From contig JAJZMA010000079.1 of the NCBI GenBank assembly GCA_021850405.1, positions 1 to 9,266 on the forward strand: 9,266 bases of DNA, in the 5' to 3' direction. Source of the DNA: a bacterium. Lineage in GTDB: Bacteria; Chloroflexota; Dormibacteria; Aeolococcales; Aeolococcaceae. The position numbers and the translations under genes are program-made. Shown here one piece after another: positions 1-7,087 of the stretch. Positions within the stretch are counted from its first letter, which is position 1; every line of letters begins with the position of its first letter. Below the pieces are notes generated by a model. It ran no database searches and was not told the DNA's origin. It saw only the letters and a program-made list of their open reading frames with translations.

Positions 1-21
1 CACCAGCGTCTTTACTGCCAC
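1..21 (-). CDS. 5' end of a gene downstream of lpdA, probably 2-oxoacid dehydrogenase E2 (partial)
   Basis: Only the first seven codons are inside the window: a GTG start at 21 followed by codons for AVKTLV, then the window ends. A strong Shine-Dalgarno, AGGAGGAG at 28-35 on the minus strand, lies 6 nt before the GTG, so the start is well supported. The gene begins 31 nt after the lpdA stop and on the same strand, so the two are very likely co-transcribed. E2 dihydrolipoyl acyltransferases usually begin with a few residues leading into a lipoyl domain (MPxLGE type), and lpd and E2 genes are commonly adjacent. The E2 assignment is therefore inference from context and a seven-residue N-terminus. 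Other lpd-linked genes, such as those for lipoate enzymes, remain possible. Confidence 0.5.
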
Positions 22-52
22 GGTTCTCTCCTCCTGACGTTCCTGCAACTGT

Positions 53-1435
53 TCAGATGTGAATCGCTTTTCCGCTGACCGCCAGTGCTGCCTCCCCGAG
101 CACCTCACTTAGTGTGGGATGCGGGGCAACCGCGTGTACCAGCTCAAAGGGGCTCGCCTCCAGCAGGGCCCCTAGCGCTGGTCCCGCGATTAACTCCGTC
201 ACTTCGTGTCCAATCATATGAACTCCAAGCACCTCATCGTTGGAAGAGTCCGCTACCACTTTGCAGAATCCATCTGGCTCGCCCCAGATAAGTGCCCGTC
301 CATTGGCGCGAAAGGGCATTACCCCACAGCTTACGGTGTAGCCCTGGTCAATCGCCTCCTGCTCAGACAGGCCAAGGGAGCCAATCTGGGGCGAGCAATA
401 TGTGGTTCGCGGGACATGCCTGCCTTCCAGTGGATAGGGAGAGAGCCCTGCTATGGCCTCGGCAGCAATCACTCCTTCATGCATAGCCTTGTGCGCAAGC
501 TGGAACCCGCCCACCATGTCACCCACCGCATAGATCCCTTTCGCTGAGGTCTCCATCCGGCTGTCCACCAGGACCATGCCTCGCTCGGTTCTGATGCCAT
601 GTGCTTCGAGACCAAGCTCCTCAACATTGGCACTACGTCCAATAGCACAGAGGAGCACTTCGGCCGACAACTCGCCAGTAATGGAGACCTGCACACCGTG
701 ATCGCTTAGCTGCACTGACCCACTGTCGAGCTTTGCCGAGGTGTGACAGGTGATCCCCCTGGCCATGAAACGCTTTGCAAGCTCAGCCCCAATGTCAGCA
801 TCCTCAAGAGGCACAAGACTGGGAGCCATCTCCACCAGGGTCACCTCGGCTCCAAGACTGCGCCAGAGGCTTGCAAACTCCACGCCAACAGCGCCTGCCC
901 CGAGCACAATGGCTGAGTCTGGCACCTTTGCCATCTCCAGTGCCTCATCGCTCGTTATCACCCGTTTGCCATCCATGGGAAGCCCCGGCAGGGAGCGCGG
1001 TCTGGATCCAGTTGCCAGGATGACACTCCCGACCTGATACTCAGACTGGCCGCCTCCGGTCTCCACCAGCAGCTGCTTCTCTCCCCCCAGCCGGCCCCTG
1101 CCTGCAACAAACGTAACCTTGTTCTTCTTCAGGAGAAACTCAATTCCACGGTGGAGCTGGCTCACTACAGCGGCCTTCCTCACCTGTGTCACTCCGTAAT
1201 CAAGGCCATTTTGCTGCACATCCAGGCCAAACCGGTGGGCACCTGCCAGAGCATCTACGAGGAACGCAGTCTGGAGCAACACCTTGGTCGGGATGCAGCC
1301 ACGATGGAGGCAGACACCCCCAACCTTGTCGCTCTCAACCAGAACGACCGACATGCCCAGCTGGGCAGCCCGGATTGCAGCTACATAGCCGCCAGAGCCG
1401 CCGCCCAGAATGCCGAGATCAAAATGGTCAGCCAC
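53..1435 (-). CDS. lpdA: Dihydrolipoamide dehydrogenase (E3)
   Basis: This is a FAD-dependent enzyme that re-oxidises the dihydrolipoyl groups of 2-oxoacid dehydrogenase complexes and passes electrons to NAD+ in the cytoplasm. From the GTG at 1435 the protein has 460 residues, the usual family length. An FAD-binding GGGSGGY lies at 11-17. The redox disulfide motif C42-LHRG-C47 follows, then the NAD-binding GAGAVGVEFAS at 179-189, the second FAD motif (YAVGDM, about 302-307) and the C-terminal interface motif HPTLSE at 439-444 containing the catalytic His and Glu. The frame is open upstream to 1582. That 49-residue extension is low-complexity and unlike any Lpd N-terminus, whereas the GTG at 1435 gives the standard MADHFDLGILGGG opening. 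No clear Shine-Dalgarno precedes the GTG, but TATACT lies 9 nt upstream, so translation may be leaderless or nearly so. The stop is followed closely by the probable E2 gene. Confidence 0.95.
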   Translation of the reverse strand: MADHFDLGILGGGSGGYVAAIRAAQLGMSVVLVESDKVGGVCLHRGCIPTKVLLQTAFLVDALAGAHRFGLDVQQNGLDYGVTQVRKAAVVSQLHRGIEFLLKKNKVTFVAGRGRLGGEKQLLVETGGGQSEYQVGSVILATGSRPRSLPGLPMDGKRVITSDEALEMAKVPDSAIVLGAGAVGVEFASLWRSLGAEVTLVEMAPSLVPLEDADIGAELAKRFMARGITCHTSAKLDSGSVQLSDHGVQVSITGELSAEVLLCAIGRSANVEELGLEAHGIRTERGMVLVDSRMETSAKGIYAVGDMVGGFQLAHKAMHEGVIAAEAIAGLSPYPLEGRHVPRTTYCSPQIGSLGLSEQEAIDQGYTVSCGVMPFRANGRALIWGEPDGFCKVVADSSNDEVLGVHMIGHEVTELIAGPALGALLEASPFELVHAVAPHPTLSEVLGEAALAVSGKAIHI

Positions 1436-1444
1436 AGTTGCCGA

Positions 1445-1450
1445 AGTATA
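1445..1450 (-). promoter_or_regulatory. Candidate -10 element of lpdA
   Basis: TATACT on the minus strand differs from the TATAAT consensus at one base. It lies 9 nt before the GTG chosen for lpdA, so a transcript starting 6-8 nt downstream would carry little or no leader. No good -35 hexamer is visible at 16-19 bp spacing. This is a motif match only. Confidence 0.35.
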
Positions 1451-1785
1451 CCCCGTTTGGTATCCGTACTGAGATGGAAGGGGGCGGTGGTTGCCCTGAG
1501 GCGCCCCGAAGCACACAACACCTGAGGTGGACCCAGTTTTCGAAACCATTTTCCAACCGTGCCCCACACCCACTTCAGACAACGCCCGCGTCTAAGGAAG
1601 ATCTGGGCGGGCCAGACACTGCGTTACCTCCCAGTCCCTGTTTGCCTGACACCACCATCAGCAAGGATTACCAGGTCCCTGCGCCAATTTCTGGAACAGC
1701 CTGCCATCGCATGTCGCTGGTCCAGTGGCTATGGTTCTTTGACTGCCCCATCCTGCACTTGATACTCCTGGATGTGGTAAGGTTC

Positions 1786-1800
1786 CTGATCATGAATCAG
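1786..1800. repeat. Short inverted repeat, CTGAT-N5-ATCAG
   Basis: The arms CTGAT and ATCAG are perfect complements separated by CATGA. The repeat sits in the intergenic region about 170 bp upstream of the orphan gene. Arms of 5 bp can occur by chance in 500 bp, so a regulatory role is only possible. Confidence 0.25.
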
Positions 1801-1927
1801 TGCATAAGCAGCGCCCCACAGGAAACTGTTCCTGGCTGGCGTGCGCGCGAGTTCGCACGGAGTGGAAGGGACCGAAAGCAGTAAACCTGCACGGTAGGAC
1901 ACTTTCCATCGGCGTTTTATTTTTTCC

Positions 1928-1946
1928 GGTGCACTCCGCGTGCACC
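1928..1946. promoter_or_regulatory. Perfect 7-bp inverted repeat, candidate operator or 5'-UTR hairpin
   Basis: GGTGCAC-TCCGC-GTGCACC is a perfect inverted repeat with a 5-nt spacer. It ends 9 bp before the Shine-Dalgarno of the gene starting at 1970 and is preceded by a T-rich run (1914-1926). On the plus strand no T-tract follows it, and on the minus strand the flank is A-rich, so it does not look like an intrinsic terminator in either direction. Its symmetry and position suggest a dimeric repressor site or an mRNA hairpin near the ribosome site. Which of these applies cannot be decided from sequence. Confidence 0.5.
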
Positions 1947-1969
1947 CATGCATATGGAGTTAATCAATT

Positions 1970-2830
1970 ATGCCTTCACGTAGAACTGGCCATCCTGTTT
2001 TTGCCTTCCCACCAGAGGAATATGTGCCACTTACAACACCGCCATACCGATGGCCTGGTGCTGAGGCTGCACTTGGGAACCTGAGCTGGGCAGAGGTCGG
2101 AGCAACACTCAATGCGATCTGCAGCGCAGTGATAAGCGGTCACCCACCAGCTGGAATGGGGCTTACGGTGCGAGCACTTTCAGATATCGTAGACCCGCAT
2201 CACTCGTCTCATCCATGGGCTGTTGCTGTAGCCTGCAGCTGGCTGGAGGTGTGGAGACTTGCTGACATTAGTTCTTCAACCATCATCAGCCCCCCCCAGG
2301 GTCACAAGTACAGTCCGACAACGCCCGGGGAACTGCGCCCGGCGTCCGGGGTCATCGTCATCCGGGAGCAGAACATTCTCCAGAGCCCATACTGCGTGCC
2401 TGGCACCTGGGCCAGGGGGTGGTGGCACTCAGTTGGTAACCTGTCCGGAACCGTGTGCGATACCGGGACGGGACGAAGCAATCATACAGACCGCCTTATG
2501 GGGATCGTAGCAGCAATTCGGCGTGCACCTTCCGCAGACGTTCTCGTGCGCCTCAACGGGCTCTTTACCCGGGAACTGATCGAGCAAAACGACAGGTGGC
2601 AGGCTTCCGAAATTGGTGTCGGCGGAGAGACGCTCCAGCTACGTCTCTTCCGGGCTGGTCGGCCCCTGCTGAGGAACGAGCCAGCCATTGTTGCAGGAGA
2701 ACTGAGAAACGTGGCGAATCGGCTGGCGCAGGGAGATGAACCGGGCGCGTGGAGGGCGTGGGTGCACCACACAAGAGAAGTAGCAACGCGTGCCAGGAGC
2801 CTGGCTCTGCCCCGCGAAATGGGGCTGTAG
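1970..2830 (+). CDS. Unrecognised 286-residue protein
   Basis: I do not recognise this protein. It starts at an ATG with GGAG at 1956-1959, 10 nt upstream, and ends in TAG at 2828-2830, 32 bp before a strong hairpin terminator. This gene-plus-terminator geometry supports a real coding region. The protein is rich in Trp (11) and His (10), with a His-rich stretch DPHHSSHPW at 75-83 and four Cys (51, 89, 142, 163). There is no clear signal peptide, no convincing membrane helix, and no Walker, DDE or helix-turn-helix motif that I can name. The C-terminal part (about 178-280) looks helical and basic (LRNVANRL, THE-like HHTREVATRARSL), while the middle (110-170) is Gly/Pro/Ser rich. It is the only non-IS gene on the plus strand and has no operon partner. 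A run of eight C at 2290-2297 lies inside the frame, so a slipped base there could mislead the reading frame. It may be lineage-specific or acquired. Confidence 0.6.
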   Translation: MPSRRTGHPVFAFPPEEYVPLTTPPYRWPGAEAALGNLSWAEVGATLNAICSAVISGHPPAGMGLTVRALSDIVDPHHSSHPWAVAVACSWLEVWRLADISSSTIISPPQGHKYSPTTPGELRPASGVIVIREQNILQSPYCVPGTWARGWWHSVGNLSGTVCDTGTGRSNHTDRLMGIVAAIRRAPSADVLVRLNGLFTRELIEQNDRWQASEIGVGGETLQLRLFRAGRPLLRNEPAIVAGELRNVANRLAQGDEPGAWRAWVHHTREVATRARSLALPREMGL

Positions 2831-2862
2831 CAACAGAGCCAGCAATGGGACAGGTATTGAGT

Positions 2863-2889
2863 GAGGGCGGGCAAAGAGTTCCCGCCCTC
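2863..2889 (+). terminator. GC-rich hairpin terminator after the orphan gene
   Basis: GAGGGCGGG (2863-2871) and CCCGCCCTC (2881-2889) form a perfect 9-bp stem with a 9-nt loop, starting 32 bp after the stop at 2830. The following bases are C/T-rich (CACCCCCTTCCTT) with no long U-tract, so this resembles the U-poor hairpin terminators of GC-rich bacteria. It could also help block transcripts arriving from the opposite strand. Confidence 0.75.
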
Positions 2890-3091
2890 CACCCCCTTCC
2901 TTGCATCAGTACCATGTTGCTGGTTCTCTGTATGTCAACGCGTCAGGGTGACTTCACGCGGTCCCCTACTCGACGATGGTTTAGCCACTGCAGGGGGGGC
3001 CGCAAGCTGGTGAGACTTGTCATACTCTGGGCAAACAGCGCAGGCGCGCAACCCGCATGCAAATACAGCGCAATGGATGCTTGTTTCCATG

Positions 3092-3113
3092 TATAAACCC
3101 TGACTCAGGGCTA
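3092..3113 (-). terminator. Candidate terminator of the methyltransferase operon
   Basis: Read on the minus strand, AGCCCTG and CAGGGTT can pair (with one G-U) around a three-base loop, followed by TTATAC. It starts 12 bp after the methyltransferase stop at 3126. The perfect core palindrome is CCCTGACTCAGGG at 3098-3110. The stem is short and the U-tract weak, so efficiency is uncertain. Its position at the end of the five-gene minus-strand cluster is what supports it. The rest of the 2831-3125 gap shows no gene, tRNA or tmRNA that I can recognise. Confidence 0.45.
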
Positions 3114-3125
3114 CGAAGAGGGCAC

Positions 3126-3944
3126 TCAGCCGCGATACCGGTACAGACGCAGCTCGTTGCAATAGCGCTTTGCAACCGAACCGTTGTACCGGTCCACTAT
3201 CAGGGCATGGGTTGCTCGCTCCAGCGAAAGTGCAGCCGGGCCGGGAAGGATGCGGTGGTCTGAGTATGTCCTTATCAGGGCGACATACTGGTCTGCCGTA
3301 TAAGCCTCATCCCATTCAAACAGCCAGCTACGCGGAGCCTCAAAATCCTCCTTGCAATCAAAGACATAATCATTCCACACCACATCCCTTGCCTGTGGAA
3401 GTGCCGAGCCACTCGAAAGCAGGCCCATGTCGGCCATAACCGTATTGAAATCGGCAAAAAACTGCTCGGTACCACCTGCTACGTGCTCGGTCGAGACTAC
3501 TGCCAGCATCCCTCCCGGCCGGAGACACTGGGCCACCAGATCGTGCGAGCGCACAGGATCTATCCAGTGAAATGCCGTCGCCGACACAACTGCGTCAAAC
3601 CGCATGGCAGGGACCCACTGCTCAAAATCAGCATTTTCTACAACAACATTGTTCAGGTCTGCCATCCTCTGCATGGCCAGCCGGGCCATTTCCGGGCCCA
3701 GCTCGAGGGCGTGAATATTCAGCCCACGCCCTGCAAGCAATCGTGTCATCTGTCCAGTGCCGCAACCAACTTCCAGCACGGGTGCCCCTTGCTGCAGACC
3801 TGCCTCGCCAAGCATCCTGTCCACCAGTTCGCAAGGGTAGCTGGGCCGCGCCGAATCGTAAACCTCGGCTATCCCATCAAAAGTAATCCGCCTGCGTTTC
3901 CTTTCCACCTGACTGGCTGCGCTGCAATCAGTAACGTGGTTCAT
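3126..3944 (-). CDS. Class I SAM-dependent methyltransferase
   Basis: This 272-residue protein has the Rossmann-type SAM-binding fold of the Methyltransf_11/25 group. Motif I is VLEVGCGTG at 56-64, the acidic residue that typically binds the ribose is E82 (ALELGPEM), and an Asp at 106 (ENADFE) matches the adenine-contact region. AFHWID at 124-129 and LRPGGMLAV at 141-149 complete the core. The N-terminal RRRITFDGIAEVYDSARPSYP resembles small-molecule methyltransferases distantly related to trans-aconitate methyltransferase, but the substrate cannot be told. The ATG overlaps the TGA of the upstream S41 peptidase gene as ATGA (3941-3944), and GGAAG lies 6 nt before the ATG, so translation is probably coupled. 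It is the last gene of the cluster. In many bacteria with this gene order the next gene is smpB, which is not present here. A GTG at codon 13 is an alternative start. Confidence 0.85.
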   Translation of the reverse strand: MNHVTDCSAASQVERKRRRITFDGIAEVYDSARPSYPCELVDRMLGEAGLQQGAPVLEVGCGTGQMTRLLAGRGLNIHALELGPEMARLAMQRMADLNNVVVENADFEQWVPAMRFDAVVSATAFHWIDPVRSHDLVAQCLRPGGMLAVVSTEHVAGGTEQFFADFNTVMADMGLLSSGSALPQARDVVWNDYVFDCKEDFEAPRSWLFEWDEAYTADQYVALIRTYSDHRILPGPAALSLERATHALIVDRYNGSVAKRYCNELRLYRYRG

Positions 3945-5329
3945 CCTGCACTTCCACCCTGGACTGCAAGCTTGAGTGCCTCCTGAAGCTGTGTGTCCGC
4001 AGCTGCGGGCGCACCCTGGGTCGCAAGCCCAAACTCGTCCGACGGAGAAGGGAGTTTGACTGGATAGCCTGGCTGGATCCCACTAAAGTTGATCCCCTCT
4101 CCCCGGGGCCCGAACCACCGTGCGACAGTCATATGGAATACATTCCCATCGGGAAGCGAAAAACTCACCTGCACCGACCCTTTCCCGTAGGTCCGCGAGC
4201 CCACTACGTCTGCTCCCCGCTCATCGCGAAGGGCCAGCGTGGTTATCTCTGCAGCACTTGCTGTCCCACCATTGACCAGAACAACAACCTTTCCCTGGGT
4301 AGCAATCGCACCGGGAAGCACGTTGGTGGTCACGGTAGAGAGTGCCGTGGACTGCCCCTGGCCAGCCAGCATTCTTTCCCTCTGTACTACCACCACATTG
4401 CGCTTTCCATGGGTGTACTCCGGCACAAAGTCAGATACCAGCGCCTGGGCTGCCAGGACATATCCACCCGGGTTATTGCGCAGATCCAGTATATAGCTGG
4501 TGGCTCCGGCTGCAATACCGGATTTCAGCTGCGCACGGGCCTCAGCTGCCGTATTCAGGTCAAAGCCGGTCACCTGCATGTAGAGCACCCTGCCAAAAAG
4601 CTTCGAATAGACAGAAGGAATTACAAGATTCCTGCGCGTTACGGTGAAATCCTGTATCTGCCCCCCAGATCCGCCAGCTCGCACCTCAATCCTTACCGTT
4701 GTGCCAGCAGGGCCATCCACATGTCCGGCTGTGCTCCCAAGCCGGGCTGGCCAGGTTGTGCCAAATCTGGAGACTGGCTCTCCGTTGACCGCAAGAAGCA
4801 GGTCACCGTTGCGTATACCTGCCTGGTAAGCGGGCTGCGCAAAAAGTACGTCCTCAATGACCAGCCCATCCGCACTGCCAGATACCGGGCATGGCTGGCC
4901 CTTTCCGCAGGCCAGCGAGAGCGCCATACCGACACTCCCCTGCCGCTTCCCAGCCAGCTCCTGGGAGAGCCCACTCGCACCTGAAGGGCTCAGCAGCAGC
5001 GTGAAGGGGTCATGGTACCTGTTCTCCAGCATCGTGGCTATCCCCTGCTCAGCAGCAACTGTTACCTGGGAGCGAGAGACGTTCCGGAAGACGTACTGGG
5101 ACGAGATGTCAGCCCACATCTGGTTTAAACTCGCACTGCTCAGTGATGCGGTGCCGGGAACTGACGGAAAGAGAGTGTGGATAACACCTGCAGCACTGGT
5201 CTGCGAGAGGTTTACCGCCGCAAAGGCACACGCGTAACAAAGACATAGCATGGCCAGAGCACTGGCCCAGCTTGACTGAAACCACCTTTCCCTTCCGTCC
5301 GGAGTCGTCCCTGGTCGGCTCTTGCCCAT
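3941..5329 (-). CDS. Membrane-anchored S41 family (C-terminal processing) serine peptidase
   Basis: This 462-residue protein belongs to the Ctp/Tsp peptidases, which cleave extracytoplasmic proteins from their C-terminal side. A short basic N-terminus leads into one hydrophobic segment (about 21-41) that acts as a signal anchor, placing the rest outside the membrane. A PDZ domain spans about 130-235, with the typical AYQAGIRNGDLLLAVNGEPV at 167-186. The peptidase core follows (about 245-430), with LDLRNNPGGY at 281-290. The Ser-Lys dyad is visible: Ser358 in NGGTASAAE and Lys383 in RTYGKGSVQ, 25 residues apart as in the family. Two Cys at 141 and 147, in a small insert at the start of the PDZ domain, could form a disulfide. 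The ATG lies 11 nt after the ftsX stop with no clear Shine-Dalgarno, suggesting re-initiation from ftsX. The 3' end overlaps the methyltransferase start. Physical linkage to ftsEX suggests a cell-envelope role. The substrate is unknown. Confidence 0.9.
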   Translation of the reverse strand: MGKSRPGTTPDGRERWFQSSWASALAMLCLCYACAFAAVNLSQTSAAGVIHTLFPSVPGTASLSSASLNQMWADISSQYVFRNVSRSQVTVAAEQGIATMLENRYHDPFTLLLSPSGASGLSQELAGKRQGSVGMALSLACGKGQPCPVSGSADGLVIEDVLFAQPAYQAGIRNGDLLLAVNGEPVSRFGTTWPARLGSTAGHVDGPAGTTVRIEVRAGGSGGQIQDFTVTRRNLVIPSVYSKLFGRVLYMQVTGFDLNTAAEARAQLKSGIAAGATSYILDLRNNPGGYVLAAQALVSDFVPEYTHGKRNVVVVQRERMLAGQGQSTALSTVTTNVLPGAIATQGKVVVLVNGGTASAAEITTLALRDERGADVVGSRTYGKGSVQVSFSLPDGNVFHMTVARWFGPRGEGINFSGIQPGYPVKLPSPSDEFGLATQGAPAAADTQLQEALKLAVQGGSAG

Positions 5330-5340
5330 ACGGTGCTGGT

Positions 5341-6243
5341 TCAGGCCGTCAGGAAGCGGCGTACACCCAGGTAGCTGCCAAGCGCGCCCAGCAGAACCCC
5401 CGCCCCTCCGAGGCGCAAAAGCAGGGAAACAAGATATGCTCCCTCGTTGCCGCCGTACCCGGCAAGAAGTCCCGAGGTAAGGTGTGGCGCAAGCAGCGAA
5501 TAGGTACCCGCAATAATTGCGCCTGCAAAGATCGCCGCAAGCAACCCGCCCAGCACACCCTCAAGGATGAATGGCCATCGCACAAACCAGTCCGTGGCTC
5601 CAACCAGTTTCATTATCTCTATCTCGGTGCGCCGCACAAAGACAGCTGTGCGGATAGTGTTCATGATGATCACGAGACTGATGAAGCTCAGGACGACCGC
5701 AATGGATGCTCCTACCGCCTTGATCCAGAAGATAATACCCTCAAGCCGCGAAATCACTGTCTTGCTGTAGTCGGTCGGAGAATGAGTGTCCACCACCGGG
5801 CTGGACAGTGCCAGCTGGTTTATCGCTTTCAGTGATGACAACTGGCGCACGGTAACATTTATCGAATCCGGCAGGGGATTATTTCCAATGGCACTGATAA
5901 CAGCTGTGATGGAGGTGCCATCGCCAGACAGTTGCTGTGCCGCCTGGTCCTTGTTCTCAAGGTAGGCAGATGCCACATCCTTGCGCTGGGAGATCACCCA
6001 CTCGAGATTCTCTATCGAGGCCAGGGAGGCCCCGCTGGCCATGTAGATCTTCAGCTTTCCCGCATGCTGCTGTTCGGTCTGCAGGATTCCGTTCACAAAA
6101 TGAGTGCCAAGCAGGGTGCCCCCCACCATAACCAGAATCAGTCCAATCGTGAACACGCCTGCAAGCGATATTGCAAGGTTGCGGCGAAAATTCTGTCCAG
6201 CAGACACCAGCGCGAATGTGATGCTGGACCAGAGCCACCTCAC
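5341..6243 (-). CDS. ftsX: Cell division protein FtsX
   Basis: FtsX is the membrane subunit of the ABC-type FtsEX complex. It does not transport a solute but passes ATP-driven conformational change to peptidoglycan hydrolases at the division site. The 300-residue protein has the family topology: TM1 at about 25-47, a large extracytoplasmic domain at about 48-168 including the conserved [10 protein letters not shown] (121-130), then TM2 (about 173-197), TM3 (about 222-250) and TM4 (about 270-293). The cytoplasmic loop between TM2 and TM3 carries [15 protein letters not shown] (203-217), the segment that couples to FtsE. The start is a GTG at 6243 that overlaps the ftsE TGA as GTGA (6240-6243), so expression is translationally coupled. 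The S41 peptidase gene follows 11 nt after its stop. Confidence 0.95.
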   Translation of the reverse strand: MRWLWSSITFALVSAGQNFRRNLAISLAGVFTIGLILVMVGGTLLGTHFVNGILQTEQQHAGKLKIYMASGASLASIENLEWVISQRKDVASAYLENKDQAAQQLSGDGTSITAVISAIGNNPLPDSINVTVRQLSSLKAINQLALSSPVVDTHSPTDYSKTVISRLEGIIFWIKAVGASIAVVLSFISLVIIMNTIRTAVFVRRTEIEIMKLVGATDWFVRWPFILEGVLGGLLAAIFAGAIIAGTYSLLAPHLTSGLLAGYGGNEGAYLVSLLLRLGGAGVLLGALGSYLGVRRFLTA

Positions 6244-6995
6244 AGTGTCGCCTCCCCTTCCCTCAGGTACTGCCCCTCAACCTCATCGCGGGCGACCCGA
6301 CCATTCTCAATCTGGATCACCCGCCGACGCACCAGGTCCACTACCTCACGGTTGTGGGTGGCCATGACAACGGTGGTACCACTGTGGTTCACCTTGACCA
6401 GCAGCTGGACTATTCCCCACGATGTGTCCGGGTCGAGGTTGCCTGTCGGCTCATCCGCAATAAATATCTTGGGCCGGTGCACCAGTGCCCGTGCGATAGC
6501 CACCCGCTGCTGCTCACCTCCAGAAAGCTGGTCTGGATATTTCCGCAGCTTGTCCTCCAGTCCCACAATCCATAGGGTCTCCTCAACCCGGTCCTTGAGA
6601 TACTTCTGCCCAGGACGCGTTACCTGAAGGGCGAACGCCACATCCTGGGCCACGTTCAGGGTTGGAAGCAGCTTGTAATCCTGGAATACGATTCCGAATC
6701 TGCGCCGTAGCCGTGGCAACTTGCGCCTGGGCATCCTGGTTATCTCCTGCCCCTCCACAAAGATGCGTCCCGAAGAGACATTCTCCTCGCGAATAAGGAC
6801 CCGGATAAGGCTGGACTTTCCAGCGCCACTCGCGCCCACGACAAAGACAAAGTCCTTTTCGTAGATAGCCAGATCCACATCACGAAGGGCGACACTCCCG
6901 TTAGGGTAGGTCTTGCCGACCCCGTGGAAACTTATCACGGGGCGAAGTGAGGAGGCCGAAAGGGTCTCCTGAGGATTCATTGCCAACGCACTCAT
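6240..6995 (-). CDS. ftsE: Cell division ATP-binding protein FtsE
   Basis: FtsE is the cytoplasmic ATPase that pairs with FtsX. The 251-residue protein shows every ABC ATPase motif: Walker [10 protein letters not shown] at 54-62, Q-loop VFQD at 103-106, signature LSGGEQQR at 157-164, Walker B and D-loop [12 protein letters not shown] at 177-188, and the switch His214 in MATHN. The sequence [16 protein letters not shown] (100-115) and the short length without extra domains are typical of FtsE rather than a nutrient transporter. The ATG at 6995 has GGGAG about 10 nt upstream. A second ATG at codon 6 is a possible alternative, and the family usually starts close to [11 protein letters not shown] (20-30), so the N-terminus is slightly long. 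It lies 92 nt after prfB with no clear promoter or terminator in the gap, and overlaps ftsX. Confidence 0.95.
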   Translation of the reverse strand: MSALAMNPQETLSASSLRPVISFHGVGKTYPNGSVALRDVDLAIYEKDFVFVVGASGAGKSSLIRVLIREENVSSGRIFVEGQEITRMPRRKLPRLRRRFGIVFQDYKLLPTLNVAQDVAFALQVTRPGQKYLKDRVEETLWIVGLEDKLRKYPDQLSGGEQQRVAIARALVHRPKIFIADEPTGNLDPDTSWGIVQLLVKVNHSGTTVVMATHNREVVDLVRRRVIQIENGRVARDEVEGQYLREGEATL

Positions 6996-7087
6996 AAAAG
7001 ATGGTCTCCCGCAGGCCCACGATGGTTCACGGACTACTGGGACGGTTCCAGATCACACTCCAACCACCGCAGACTCTGCCAGTGGGG

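Larger units (their letters stand above)
1436..1969. other. Divergent intergenic region between lpdA and the orphan gene
   Basis: This stretch of about 530 bp separates two divergently transcribed genes, so it should contain both promoters. I see no tRNA, rRNA or recognisable riboswitch in it. The open frames here are extensions of lpdA (1436-1582) or short frames without recognisable domains. The best of these is a 74-codon minus-strand frame at 1729-1953. It has an ATG start but no Shine-Dalgarno, and its sequence is unfamiliar. Two palindromes are present, CTGATCATGAATCAG at 1786-1800 and the stronger GGTGCAC repeat at 1928-1946. A T-rich run at 1914-1926 directly precedes the second palindrome. 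Confidence 0.6.

Noticed and set aside
1436..1582. N-terminal extension of lpdA to an upstream start at 1582
   Set aside because: The 49 extra residues do not resemble any Lpd N-terminus, whereas the GTG at 1435 gives the standard start and family length.
1186..1884. Long plus-strand open frame overlapping lpdA and the spacer
   Set aside because: Composition is low-complexity (Gln, Pro, Arg, His rich), most of its first third lies opposite a certain gene, and no domain is visible.
2482..2915. Minus-strand open frames opposite the orphan gene
   Set aside because: They are antisense shadows rich in Ser/Arg, without start signals. The plus frame has an RBS and a terminator.
2831..3125. tRNA or tmRNA gene in the convergent spacer
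   Set aside because: The hairpin with GAGTTCCCGCCC superficially recalls a T-arm, but there is no cloverleaf, no CCA-type 3' end context and no tag-peptide frame.
4133..4984. Plus-strand 283-codon frame opposite the S41 peptidase
   Set aside because: It is fully antisense to a gene with intact catalytic motifs, and its sequence has no recognisable features.
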